Shown here: positions 57,549-62,945 of the stretch, one piece after another
Position numbering within the stretch: position 1 is the stretch's first letter
Layout of the letters: the number at the start of each line of letters is the position of its first letter
Source: a virus
Virus record (IMG/VR): IMGVR_UViG_3300034257_000004
Location: 1-62,945 of that record
Length of the DNA stretch: 62,945 bases
Direction: 5' to 3' (one strand)
The notes under the pieces: generated by a model
Seen by the model: only the letters and a program-made list of their open reading frames with translations
What the model was told of the DNA's origin: nothing
Databases searched by the model: none
Translations under genes and position numbers: made by a program

Positions 57549-57756
57549 AATTAGTACGCCTCTCTACATTGTTCTCTTTTAGGATCTGTCTGGTGGTGTC
57601 GTCGGATATACCGAACCTGTGTCTTATCTGCTTCATGGTCAGCTCATGCTCTACCCTGCACTCCACTACCCTTGCCTTCTCGTCCTCAGTCAGTTGACCG
57701 TAACCCCTGAGCTGTACAGTCCTGTGCGCGGACGTTATGCTACCCGTGTACCCCAT
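57538..57756 (-). CDS. Small helix-turn-helix protein
   Basis: It encodes 72 residues from ATG 57756 after GGGGG. LTMKQIRHRFGISDDTTRQILKEN (about 39-62) is a clear helix-turn-helix similar to resolvase/transposase-type small DNA-binding domains. It may regulate one of the phage promoters. The start lies inside the end of the preceding gene. Confidence 0.7.
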   Translation of the reverse strand: MGYTGSITSAHRTVQLRGYGQLTEDEKARVVECRVEHELTMKQIRHRFGISDDTTRQILKENNVERRTNYDG

Positions 57757-58108
57757 CAAGTACCCCCTTACCCGTGTATATCTCGAACGCTACGGACATC
57801 ATATAATCAATGAACCACGCGCTACCCTCTGAACTCTTATAGAATGCTTTATCCCTCATCAGCTTCATGTGGTCAACCGCCAGGAAGTAGACCTTCTCCC
57901 CGGCTCGCTCTTTTATCCTTATCTGAAACATCAGCTCCGTCATACCGGCGTCCAGTTCATAGAGTTTGTCTCTTAGCTTATCCCAGGCTAACTCTGTGAA
58001 CCGTACCCCCTTGGGTGTCAGCATCCAAACCTTGTAAGCCTCGAGTGTGTCAGGGTCGTAGGTAGTACTCCTGACCTTTAACTCGCGCCCATTGACATCC
58101 GTTATCAC
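57740..58108 (-). CDS. Hypothetical protein
   Basis: It encodes 122 residues from GTG 58108, the only in-frame start near the leader. It is alpha/beta, with YKVWMLTPKGVRFTELAW and a helix-rich end. It is the first gene behind the structured leader at 58148. Unknown function. Confidence 0.6.
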   Translation of the reverse strand: MITDVNGRELKVRSTTYDPDTLEAYKVWMLTPKGVRFTELAWDKLRDKLYELDAGMTELMFQIRIKERAGEKVYFLAVDHMKLMRDKAFYKSSEGSAWFIDYMMSVAFEIYTGKGVLDGVHG

Positions 58109-58147
58109 TGCTTGGTTCTACTTTCCGTGGTCTGGACATAGAAAAGG

Positions 58148-58218
58148 ACCGCTCGAAGATCACGTTGACGGTTCCGCAGCCCCCTCGCGAAGGACAACCA
58201 TCAACCGCTCCGAGCGGT
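58148..58218 (-). ncRNA. Structured leader RNA with two stems
   Basis: On the leftward RNA, ACCGCUCG (58218-58211) pairs with CGAGCGGU (58155-58148), 8 bp. Inside it, GUUGAUGG (58205-58198) pairs with CCGUCAAC (58171-58164), 8 bp including one G-U. The 5' end would lie at the first stem, which would shield it. As DNA, ACCGCTC-C-GAGCGGT (58204-58218) is a perfect 15-bp palindrome at the predicted start site, so it could instead be an operator. Confidence 0.55.
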
Positions 58219-58224
58219 GTATGT

Positions 58225-58255
58225 ATACTACGCCGGTTTACACTTTTTGTAAACC
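58225..58255 (-). promoter_or_regulatory. Promoter with -35 dyad
   Basis: On the minus strand: TTTACA (58248-58253), 17 bp, TAGTAT (58225-58230). GGTTTACA (58235-58242) and TGTAAACC (58248-58255) are a perfect 8-bp dyad that includes the -35. AAAGG precedes the -35, as at 17731. Confidence 0.65.
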
Positions 58256-58256
58256 T

Positions 58257-58691
58257 TTATTTTTTCCGTGCTTCAAACAGCGTGTTGTCGGGCCAACACC
58301 CCATGACTGAGCTGATGTAGTAGAACTTCGACCAGTCCTTGCGGTCCGGGTCTGACGGATCTAACAGCTCACCATTCTCGTCCATCACTACGGAATGTGT
58401 GGTCTCCGCATCTACGTAGACCGACGTACAAACTATGTGAGCTGGAGCAAAGGGTACCAGCATGTGTTTGTTGGAGGAAGCTATATCTAGGTATCCCTCT
58501 ACCTGCTTGAGTATGAGTGACTGACCGTGGTCCTGAAGGAAAGCTTTGATGTGTTCTAGCTTTACACCACTCCTGTTGAAGTCGTTCAGGAACTCGCGCT
58601 CTATGTCGTCATACGGGATACTGGTAACCATGGCCAGTGAGGCTATGGCACAGCCGTACTCATGTTTCTGTCGTACGTATGTTAGACTCAT
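58257..58691 (-). CDS. C39-like cysteine peptidase
   Basis: It encodes 144 residues from ATG 58691, which overlaps the preceding stop. YGCAIASLAMVTSIPYDDIE (residues about 12-31) has the catalytic Cys of a papain-like C39 peptidase, and THSVVMDENGELLDPSDPDR holds the His and Asp. C39-like phage proteins may process or bind peptides, but the substrate is unknown. It is the last gene before the promoter at 58225. Confidence 0.7.
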   Translation of the reverse strand: MSLTYVRQKHEYGCAIASLAMVTSIPYDDIEREFLNDFNRSGVKLEHIKAFLQDHGQSLILKQVEGYLDIASSNKHMLVPFAPAHIVCTSVYVDAETTHSVVMDENGELLDPSDPDRKDWSKFYYISSVMGCWPDNTLFEARKK

Positions 58692-59497
58692 CCTACATCT
58701 CCCAGTTCCGTGGTATCTGAGTCGACACCCTGTTGTGCTGCCCAATGTCGGTTAACGTCTGTCAATATCTGGTCCGCAGTGGTCTTGTCGACAGTACGCT
58801 CCAGGACCTCCTTGAGTGAGTTTGCCATGTCCTTGAACATGTTCACGACTTCCTCGGCGGTCACGTACTTATGACCCTCCAGTGCACGTTTGCGTTCGGA
58901 CTCTACCATCTTGAGCCGCTGAGCAAACATCGACTGTATATCGGACCATGATGACCAGTCCCTGGAGGCCACCTCATAAAGCGCCCGCAACTGTCCATAC
59001 AACGCTGCCCCCTTCTCAGTCAGTGACGGCTCTACTTCTATATACAGAGACTCCAGCAGTTTCCGCGACCGTTCCGTGAACTTGGACCCGCCCTCTGCAT
59101 CCAGTCCCTGCATCAGCTCGGCTATGCGTGCGCCTACTACGTTGATGTCGTCCGACAAATCTAGAGGATCACCGGCGGACACGGCCTTGGCCAGCTTCGC
59201 GTACCTGGTAGGAGCAAACCGCGAGAACCTCCCTGTGGTGTAGGCTGGGTTGAGGGCACCTACCCTGGTCTTGCCTCCATGCCTGGAACAGCCCCTGCGT
59301 CCCACCATCCTGTACTGACTGCATAGCACACCGACGGACTCCTCGTTCCGTGTCGTATGCCGACAGTGCTTAGGACACCTGCCATCTTTGTCTAATACCA
59401 ACGGACAGGGCGCACCCTTCCCGCGTACGAGCCCGCACTTGTCCCCAGGTTTTGAGTCTGCCCCGGCCGATCTCTTCGTTACAACCTTGTCATTCAT
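58688..59497 (-). CDS. Terminase small subunit candidate
   Basis: It encodes 269 residues from ATG 59497 after GGAGGACGG. The N-terminal zinc-like segment (CGLVRGKGAPCPL, then CPKHC) and CSRHGGKTRVGALNPAYTTGRFSR resemble phage small terminase proteins of the HGG type. The remainder is helical. It should recognise the packaging site and load TerL. The gene lies distant from terL, which lowers certainty. Confidence 0.6.
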   Translation of the reverse strand: MNDKVVTKRSAGADSKPGDKCGLVRGKGAPCPLVLDKDGRCPKHCRHTTRNEESVGVLCSQYRMVGRRGCSRHGGKTRVGALNPAYTTGRFSRFAPTRYAKLAKAVSAGDPLDLSDDINVVGARIAELMQGLDAEGGSKFTERSRKLLESLYIEVEPSLTEKGAALYGQLRALYEVASRDWSSWSDIQSMFAQRLKMVESERKRALEGHKYVTAEEVVNMFKDMANSLKEVLERTVDKTTADQILTDVNRHWAAQQGVDSDTTELGDVG

Positions 59498-59727
59498 TTC
59501 CCGTCCTCCATATATCTGCCGCACTGCCTGCGATGGTGCGAGCCCAATAGCCCGCGCATGAACCTGTCCATCATGACCACGGCGTCGAAACTCTCTGGGG
59601 GACATGAGCACCTGGGCCCCATCGTCCTTTCGTCAAACTGTGGTCTCTCTGGTCTGACCGGCCGCATCGAATCGAATCCGCATCCCGGCCATCCCATTGT
59701 CCAGCCGCCTCCTACGCTCTTACCCAT
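59494..59727 (-). CDS. Hypothetical small protein
   Basis: It encodes 77 residues from ATG 59727 after GAGGGACGG. It is Gly/Arg/Pro-rich with RCSCPPESFDAVVMMDRFM in the middle. It overlaps both neighbours. Composition is not strongly protein-like, so confidence is moderate. Confidence 0.45.
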   Translation of the reverse strand: MGKSVGGGWTMGWPGCGFDSMRPVRPERPQFDERTMGPRCSCPPESFDAVVMMDRFMRGLLGSHHRRQCGRYMEDGK

Positions 59728-60062
59728 TTGCCGTCCCTCACCCATCCATGGTCACCGCAGTGGCAGAGGAAGCTCGGACTCAGCGTGGACGCGCTGTCCG
59801 TGCCGGTTAAGTCCCACTGCGGTCTCTCGGAGTCCGACTTCCTGATGAAGCTGGAGCCCCTCAGCCAGAAGGCACCGCGACAGAAGTCCCTGTCCACGCC
59901 TAGCGCCTTATCGGTCTGCTCGTGTATGTGTCTGTGTATTAGGATGCCACCTGTCCTCTCGCCCTCGTACTGCGTCCACCGTAGCCAGTGTCCGTCACCC
60001 AGGTCCAGGTCGGCATTGTCTGGCATGACCGTGCTCGCTTCTTCTAGCTGTGAGTCGTTCAT
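59712..60062 (-). CDS. Hypothetical protein
   Basis: This 116-residue protein has an acidic N terminus and a Trp/His-rich body (GILIHRHIHEQTDKALGVDRD). CHCGD near the C terminus could bind metal. It starts inside the preceding stop (ATGA). Unknown function. Confidence 0.6.
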   Translation of the reverse strand: MNDSQLEEASTVMPDNADLDLGDGHWLRWTQYEGERTGGILIHRHIHEQTDKALGVDRDFCRGAFWLRGSSFIRKSDSERPQWDLTGTDSASTLSPSFLCHCGDHGWVRDGKWVRA

Positions 60063-60292
60063 TGCTCGTCGTCCTCCGTAGCGTCGTCATGGTCTGGTGG
60101 CTCAAAGGCGTGTGCTACCCAGACCCCGTTTTTGTCGACCCCGTCCACCGCTCCGAAGGCATGCGCAGGATGGCTGTTGTCCTCACCACACTCAAGACAG
60201 TCCCCGTCCCAGTCGTGTTGGTCGAGGTGTCCTCTCGCCTGCGCCCTGACCAACTCCTCGTGGTAGTCGTTCATGTCACCGTGGTAGCCCAT
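60059..60292 (-). CDS. Hypothetical His/Asp-rich protein
   Basis: It encodes 77 residues, very rich in His, Asp and Glu (HLDQHDWDGDCLECGEDNSH). CLECGE gives one Cys pair. It is coupled to the next gene by ATGA. Possibly a metal-binding protein. Confidence 0.55.
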   Translation of the reverse strand: MGYHGDMNDYHEELVRAQARGHLDQHDWDGDCLECGEDNSHPAHAFGAVDGVDKNGVWVAHAFEPPDHDDATEDDEQ

Positions 60293-60295
60293 CAG

Positions 60296-60520
60296 TCACT
60301 TGTCCTTTCCGTGCAAATCGGCTTGCTCCGCGTCGAACCCCCGCTGCCTCTCCTCCCTGGCGTACTCCAGCCCCTGTTCCACTAGCATCTGAGCCAAGTC
60401 GAAGAAGACCGTCAGGAGGAGGACCAGGAGGGCGAACGCGGCATCCCAAAAGTCCGAGGCTTCGAGGGCTACCCCCAGGCGAAGACAGACCAAGAAGGTC
60501 AGCGCACCCCGCGCCTTCAT
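60296..60520 (-). CDS. Small membrane protein
   Basis: It encodes 74 residues from ATG 60520 after GAGGAAACGG. Hydrophobic segments lie at about 5-18 and 25-45, followed by a charged tail (YAREERQRGFDAEQADLHG). It overlaps the stop of the small TM gene (ATGA), so the two are probably made together, as for holin/antiholin pairs. This is a guess. Confidence 0.6.
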   Translation of the reverse strand: MKARGALTFLVCLRLGVALEASDFWDAAFALLVLLLTVFFDLAQMLVEQGLEYAREERQRGFDAEQADLHGKDK

Positions 60521-60663
60521 GTCCGTTTCCTCGGTCTGTATAGCCAGACCAGCGCCAGGAGGCACGAGGCGACCGTCACGACCAGACCGACTCGGAAGCC
60601 GTAGAAGTCCCAGGCACCGTCGGGAAGCACCCTCAGGCCATGTAGCAGGATCTGTAGGAACAC
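60517..60663 (-). CDS. Small transmembrane protein, first gene of the structural arm
   Basis: It encodes 48 residues from GTG 60663 after GGAGGTGACGG. One transmembrane helix lies at about residues 26-42, followed by a basic tail (LYRPRKRT). It is the first gene behind the 61066 promoter and overlaps the next membrane protein gene as ATGA. A holin-type or membrane-targeting role is possible. Confidence 0.6.
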   Translation of the reverse strand: MFLQILLHGLRVLPDGAWDFYGFRVGLVVTVASCLLALVWLYRPRKRT

Positions 60664-61065
60664 GCCGTCACCTCCTGGTCTGAAATTTTCCCGGGGGTAC
60701 TCCCTGACGACCGTCGTCGCCCCGTACAGTTAGGGTATTCCCCCGGAACATCGTGCCGTACCCGTAGACCTTCTAGAGACGGGCCGCTCTTAAGCGAGCC
60801 CAAGCCAACCAGTACATCTGGTACGAACTGAAATTTTTCCGGGACAGGTCTCTCAACCGTGCCCACCCATCCCGGAAACCGGGACCCACGCCAGTAGTCC
60901 CGAAGCCGTAGAACCTGTAGGGAGGAGCCGGAGTCCCCCGCGACGTTACAGGCGAGGACCGCGTAAGCTGGCCCACGAACCGTCGCGTTCGTCCCCCGGG
61001 GATGCGCATCTCGCCGAACCAAAACGGCCCGGAGTCCGCCCGGAAGACCTCCGACCCCCGCGCGC
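60664..61065 (-). other. Long GC-rich leader of the structural arm
   Basis: About 395 bases separate the promoter at 61066 from the first start codon. Two frames stay open here for 100-200 codons, but composition is Arg/Gly/Pro-rich and no ribosome site supports them, so I treat it as noncoding. Several perfect hairpins occur, for example TCCCGG-TTT-CCGGGA, ACGAAC-GTTCGT, GCCG-CGGC and the palindrome GACGAC-G-GTCGTC. It could be a structured antitermination or regulatory RNA. Confidence 0.5.
60680..60697. repeat. CTGAAATTTTC-CCGGGGG box (copies also at 60828-60843 and 61096-61114)
   Basis: Three similar boxes, CTGAAATTTTCCCGGGGG (60680-60697), CTGAAATTTTTCCGGG (60828-60843) and CGGAATTTTTCGCGGGG (from 61096), lie in the leader and promoter region. 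An AT core next to a G-run is unusual in this GC-rich stretch, so they may be protein-binding sites. One copy is just upstream of the promoter at 61066. Confidence 0.55.
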
Positions 61066-61095
61066 ATTGTATCACACAAGCCGGCAAGGGGGAAA
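61066..61095 (-). promoter_or_regulatory. Extended -10 promoter of the structural arm
   Basis: On the minus strand, TGaTACAAT gives an extended -10 (61066-61071). The -35 candidate TTTCCC lies 18 bases upstream and is weak. Transcription would start near 61059. The -10 extension may replace a strong -35. Confidence 0.55.
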
Positions 61096-61139
61096 CGGAA
61101 TTTTTCGCGGGGACGTTGCGTACAGTTCCCTACAACGAA

Positions 61140-61230
61140 GTGACGAAATCTGTCACCCATTTTATTAAAAACATTCAATATAATTGAACTATGACAAAAA
61201 GTGTCATTTGCTAGTGGCAGAATCTGTCGC
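61140..61230 (+). promoter_or_regulatory. Three related 17-bp operators
   Basis: Consensus RTGRCRRAAWSTGTCRY. Copy 1 at 61140-61156 (GTGACGAAATCTGTCAC), copy 2 at 61191-61207 (ATGACAAAAAGTGTCAT) and copy 3 at 61214-61230 (GTGGCAGAATCTGTCGC). Each is a near-palindrome with TGAC/GTCA arms. They lie between the leftward and rightward promoters, as in a repressor-controlled switch. The AT-rich flank contrasts with the genome average. Confidence 0.7.
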
Positions 61231-61288
61231 TTCATCGACGAAACATCATTTCATTAACAGCAAACTATTGAAAACAAACAACTTATAT

Positions 61289-61370
61289 GTTTCATCCATG
61301 AAACGTTGTTTTATAGACGAACGGCACAACAATTGCATTATATATTATAGATTCTGTTATTCTAGAATCT
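61289..61370 (+). promoter_or_regulatory. Rightward early promoter region with two dyads
   Basis: GTTTCAT-CC-ATGAAAC (61289-61304) and AGATTCT-N8-AGAATCT (61349-61370) are perfect dyads. TTGCAT (61333-61338) and TATTCT (61358-61363), spaced by 19 bases, are the best promoter candidate, and the second dyad covers the -10. The region feeds the gene at 61423. Confidence 0.5.
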
Positions 61371-61422
61371 AAGATGTTTGAAAACTTTAGAACTTAAGCT
61401 AAGTACAAACTTGGAGGTTGAT

Positions 61423-61638
61423 ATGAACATAGGACAGTTTGCTACAACTTTGCTGAAATCAGGCAAGTCGGCTCAAGAAACCTTAGGTACAGTACAGAAG
61501 GTTTTTCCAGGATGCAAGACAAGTATGAAATGCATCTACTACTATGCAAGTAAAGCCAAGATCAAGCTAGGCTCAGGAGCTGTTGCAGATCAGAAGCTTC
61601 TGAAGGCTGAACTAGCCAAGCTGAAGAAGACTGCATAA
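61423..61638 (+). CDS. Small FPxxxT-domain protein, first early gene
   Basis: It encodes 71 residues from ATG 61423, which follows TTGGAGGTTGAT. An AAGTACAAAC element lies 12 bases upstream. Almost the whole protein is the FPxxxT domain: NIGQFATTLLKSGKSAQETL, then VQKVFPGCKTS and IYYYASKAKIKL. A short Lys-rich helix ends it. It is the smallest stand-alone form of the domain found in the tape measure protein. The gene is followed by its own terminator, so it can be made in large amounts. Confidence 0.8.
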   Translation: MNIGQFATTLLKSGKSAQETLGTVQKVFPGCKTSMKCIYYYASKAKIKLGSGAVADQKLLKAELAKLKKTA

Positions 61639-61648
61639 GGACAGAAGG

Positions 61649-61671
61649 TACAAGACTATCATGGTCTTGTA
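61649..61671 (+). terminator. Rho-independent terminator
   Basis: TACAAGAC (61649-61656) and GTCTTGTA (61664-61671) form a perfect 8-bp stem with a 7-base loop, followed by TCTTTTTGTTGTTT. It ends or limits transcription after the first early gene. Confidence 0.85.
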
Positions 61672-61714
61672 TCTTTTTGTTGTTTCTATACCACACAAGA
61701 AAGGTCTAGTTGCC

Positions 61715-61882
61715 ATGAAAGAAGAAGATAAGGATGAACAAGACAGTCAGACGGAGCTCATGCAGGAACAGATGCTGCAAGACATAACGCCTCAGGTAGA
61801 GGCATGCCAGGCTAGCTGCGGAGACGAGCTGGCAGTCTGTATAAGCAAGCATGAGGAAGCATGGTTGCAGGCCAGAAGGTAA
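61715..61882 (+). CDS. Hypothetical acidic protein
   Basis: It encodes 55 residues from ATG 61715; an upstream ATG at 61661 falls inside the terminator. It is acidic with a Glu/Gln-rich N-terminal half and CQASCGDELAVC near residue 33. Unknown function. The AAGAAAGG ribosome site is a little distant. Confidence 0.5.
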   Translation: MKEEDKDEQDSQTELMQEQMLQDITPQVEACQASCGDELAVCISKHEEAWLQARR

Positions 61883-61890
61883 GGTACAAC

Positions 61891-62385
61891 ATGGACATGC
61901 GAGGAAGACTGGGTGAAAGAGCCCAGAAGGTCAGGCTATCTAGCGGGTTCATGCACTATGGACCGCCTAGGTCTACACAGGTAAGGCCAGGTAGAGCTCA
62001 GGCCGATCCTGAGGCGCTCAGGTTAGCTCTGATGGAGCTAGGTGTAGCTACTACAGCAGGTAGCACACAGGACAGCTCAGAGGAGCGATCTGTGCACAGG
62101 TTAGCCTACATAGATGATGCTGATAATCTAAGACTGCTCAAGGCTGCTACGGGCAGGCGCAGAAGGTCGAGACATAAGGTAGATCTGAGGTGTGCCGGCC
62201 AGGACGAGTACGGGAAGCGGATATGTGTATGCGGAAAGGCCGAGCTCACTGAGGACTGCAAGACCATGGGCCCTGAGTCGCCCAAGGACTTCAGGCCACA
62301 CCAGGCACACACGGTCAAGATGATCTACAGGATAGGCACGGCTTCAGATGGTAAGGTGTGGCACAGACAAGGACCACTAGATTAA
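61891..62385 (+). CDS. Hypothetical early protein
   Basis: It encodes 164 residues from ATG 61891, preceded by AGAAGGTAAGGTACAAC (ribosome site plus a GGTACAAC version of the start element). It has a basic N terminus and a Cys cluster (RICVCGKAELTEDC) near residue 113. No domain recognised. Confidence 0.6.
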   Translation: MDMRGRLGERAQKVRLSSGFMHYGPPRSTQVRPGRAQADPEALRLALMELGVATTAGSTQDSSEERSVHRLAYIDDADNLRLLKAATGRRRRSRHKVDLRCAGQDEYGKRICVCGKAELTEDCKTMGPESPKDFRPHQAHTVKMIYRIGTASDGKVWHRQGPLD

Positions 62386-62413
62386 CCGAGGGTACAAACG
62401 AATCGAGGTAGTT

Positions 62414-62503
62414 ATGGAAGCACTAGAATACGTGGTAAACGGGTTCGTGTTACTGGTAGCGTTTGGTTGTATATGGGCAGACCATAGGAGCACGAGGAGA
62501 TGA
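62414..62503 (+). CDS. Tiny membrane protein
   Basis: It encodes 29 residues with a hydrophobic stretch (VLLVAFGCIWA) of about 17 residues, then a basic tail. The start is preceded by CGAGG and by GGGTACAAAC (62390-62399). The stop overlaps the next start as ATGA. It may be a short membrane-active peptide. Confidence 0.55.
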   Translation: MEALEYVVNGFVLLVAFGCIWADHRSTRR

Positions 62504-62838
62504 GCTCGGAATATGAAGGCGAATACCACGACTTCGAGTATACAGGAGAAGAGCGTAGGGCCCAGGTGCGCTATGTAGAACAGACGCAAGAGAGCGTACA
62601 AGCACAGATGGAGGAGGATGGTATGCACACGATGGCGGAGGCTATCAGGATCTCAGGGGCAAGTACCCCGAACAGGCGGGTCCGGAGGGCTATAGCAGCG
62701 ATGAGCAGGGATGCCAGGGTTGAGGAGGAGCCCGAGGTCCTAGAACTGGAGCCCGAGGTTCCCGGAGAAGCCAGGCTGGTCTGTACGGACGGGATAGAAA
62801 GGAAGGTCTGGCGGGTAGGGAAGAAGCGGAACCTGTGA
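62500..62838 (+). CDS. Hypothetical acidic protein at the circle junction
   Basis: It encodes 112 residues from ATG 62500. The N terminus is very acidic with Tyr (YEGEYHDFEYTGEE). A basic middle (TPNRRVRRAIAAMSRD) and an acidic stretch (ELEPEVPGE) follow. It ends inside the terminal repeat, so its stop also appears at 18-20. Function unknown. Confidence 0.65.
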   Translation: MSSEYEGEYHDFEYTGEERRAQVRYVEQTQESVQAQMEEDGMHTMAEAIRISGASTPNRRVRRAIAAMSRDARVEEEPEVLELEPEVPGEARLVCTDGIERKVWRVGKKRNL

Positions 62839-62945
62839 AGGCCTGGTTTTGAAGAAGCGGATCCTGTCAGGAGGGCTTTCTCTGGCATGGGTGCGCAGTC
62901 AATCCTGCTTCGCGCGTAGTGCATGGCGCGTTACGCACGCGTGAG
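62819..62945. repeat. 127-bp terminal direct repeat, copy 2
   Basis: Identical to 1..127, closing the map as a circle of 62,818 bp. See copy 1. Confidence 0.97.

Noticed and set aside
60633-61235. 200-codon frame on the minus strand, and a 104-codon frame at 60773-61087
   Set aside because: Arg/Gly/Pro-rich composition in GC-rich DNA, no ribosome site, and the former runs through the predicted promoter and the real gene at 60517. Treated as noncoding leader.
61661-61714. Upstream ATG for the gene at 61715
   Set aside because: The ATG lies in the loop of the terminator at 61649-61671, so translation from there is unlikely.
1-62945. tRNA genes, CRISPR arrays, integrase and attachment sites
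   Set aside because: I scanned for T-loop/acceptor patterns, regular repeat-spacer arrays and tyrosine or serine recombinase motifs and saw none I could support.

Overview
The window is one complete tailed-phage genome (Caudoviricetes, siphovirus type) with a circular map. Its first 127 bases recur exactly as its last 127 bases, so the unique length is 62,818 bp. It has a large terminase, portal, scaffold, capsid protein, tail tube protein, tail assembly chaperones, a 1459-residue tape measure protein and a long tail-tip block. I see no tail sheath, integrase, recognisable lysogeny repressor or tRNA gene. Strong AGGAGG-type ribosome sites, dense ATGA/GTGA overlaps and TTTACA-N17-TATAAT promoters indicate a bacterial host, which I cannot name. 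In the genes I read, ATA is the main Ile codon and AGA/AGG are common Arg codons.

The genome has four transcription arms. (1) A rightward arm runs from about 61.4 kb across the circle junction to 13.33 kb. It holds some 35 mostly small genes of unknown function, several with Cys clusters. It also carries a Fis-type DNA-binding protein, an AAA+ ATPase, a DUF932 protein, an HNH nuclease and a SWIM-type zinc protein. (2) A leftward replication arm runs from 19.6 to 13.33 kb: MazG-like pyrophosphatase, dCMP deaminase, replication initiator, DnaB-type helicase, NinG-like protein and RuvC-like resolvase. The initiator lies behind a leader RNA with a predicted pseudoknot and alternative pairings. 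(3) A rightward arm runs from 19.7 to 30.0 kb: family A DNA polymerase, endonuclease VII-like nucleases, a Spo11/topoisomerase VI-A-like TOPRIM protein, an Erf annealing protein and a PD-(D/E)XK exonuclease. It ends at a bidirectional terminator. (4) A long leftward arm runs from about 61.06 to 30.1 kb. It begins with small membrane proteins, a terminase small subunit candidate, a C39-like protease, a thymidylate synthase homologue and the endolysin, and continues through packaging, head, tail, tail tip and membrane/exported proteins.

The points most worth a second look are these. The tape measure protein appears to carry an acetyltransferase-like domain between two copies of a ~48-residue domain that is also found in two early proteins. 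The two tail assembly chaperone frames are joined by CUU UGA C, the RF2-type +1 frameshift site. The thymidylate synthase homologue has Asp where the substrate-selecting Asn should be, which predicts dCMP as substrate. The MazG-like enzyme, dCMP deaminase and this synthase together resemble the T4 cytosine-modification gene set. A GGTACAAAC element recurs just upstream of early start codons. The divergent control region near 61.1-61.4 kb carries three related 17-bp operators.
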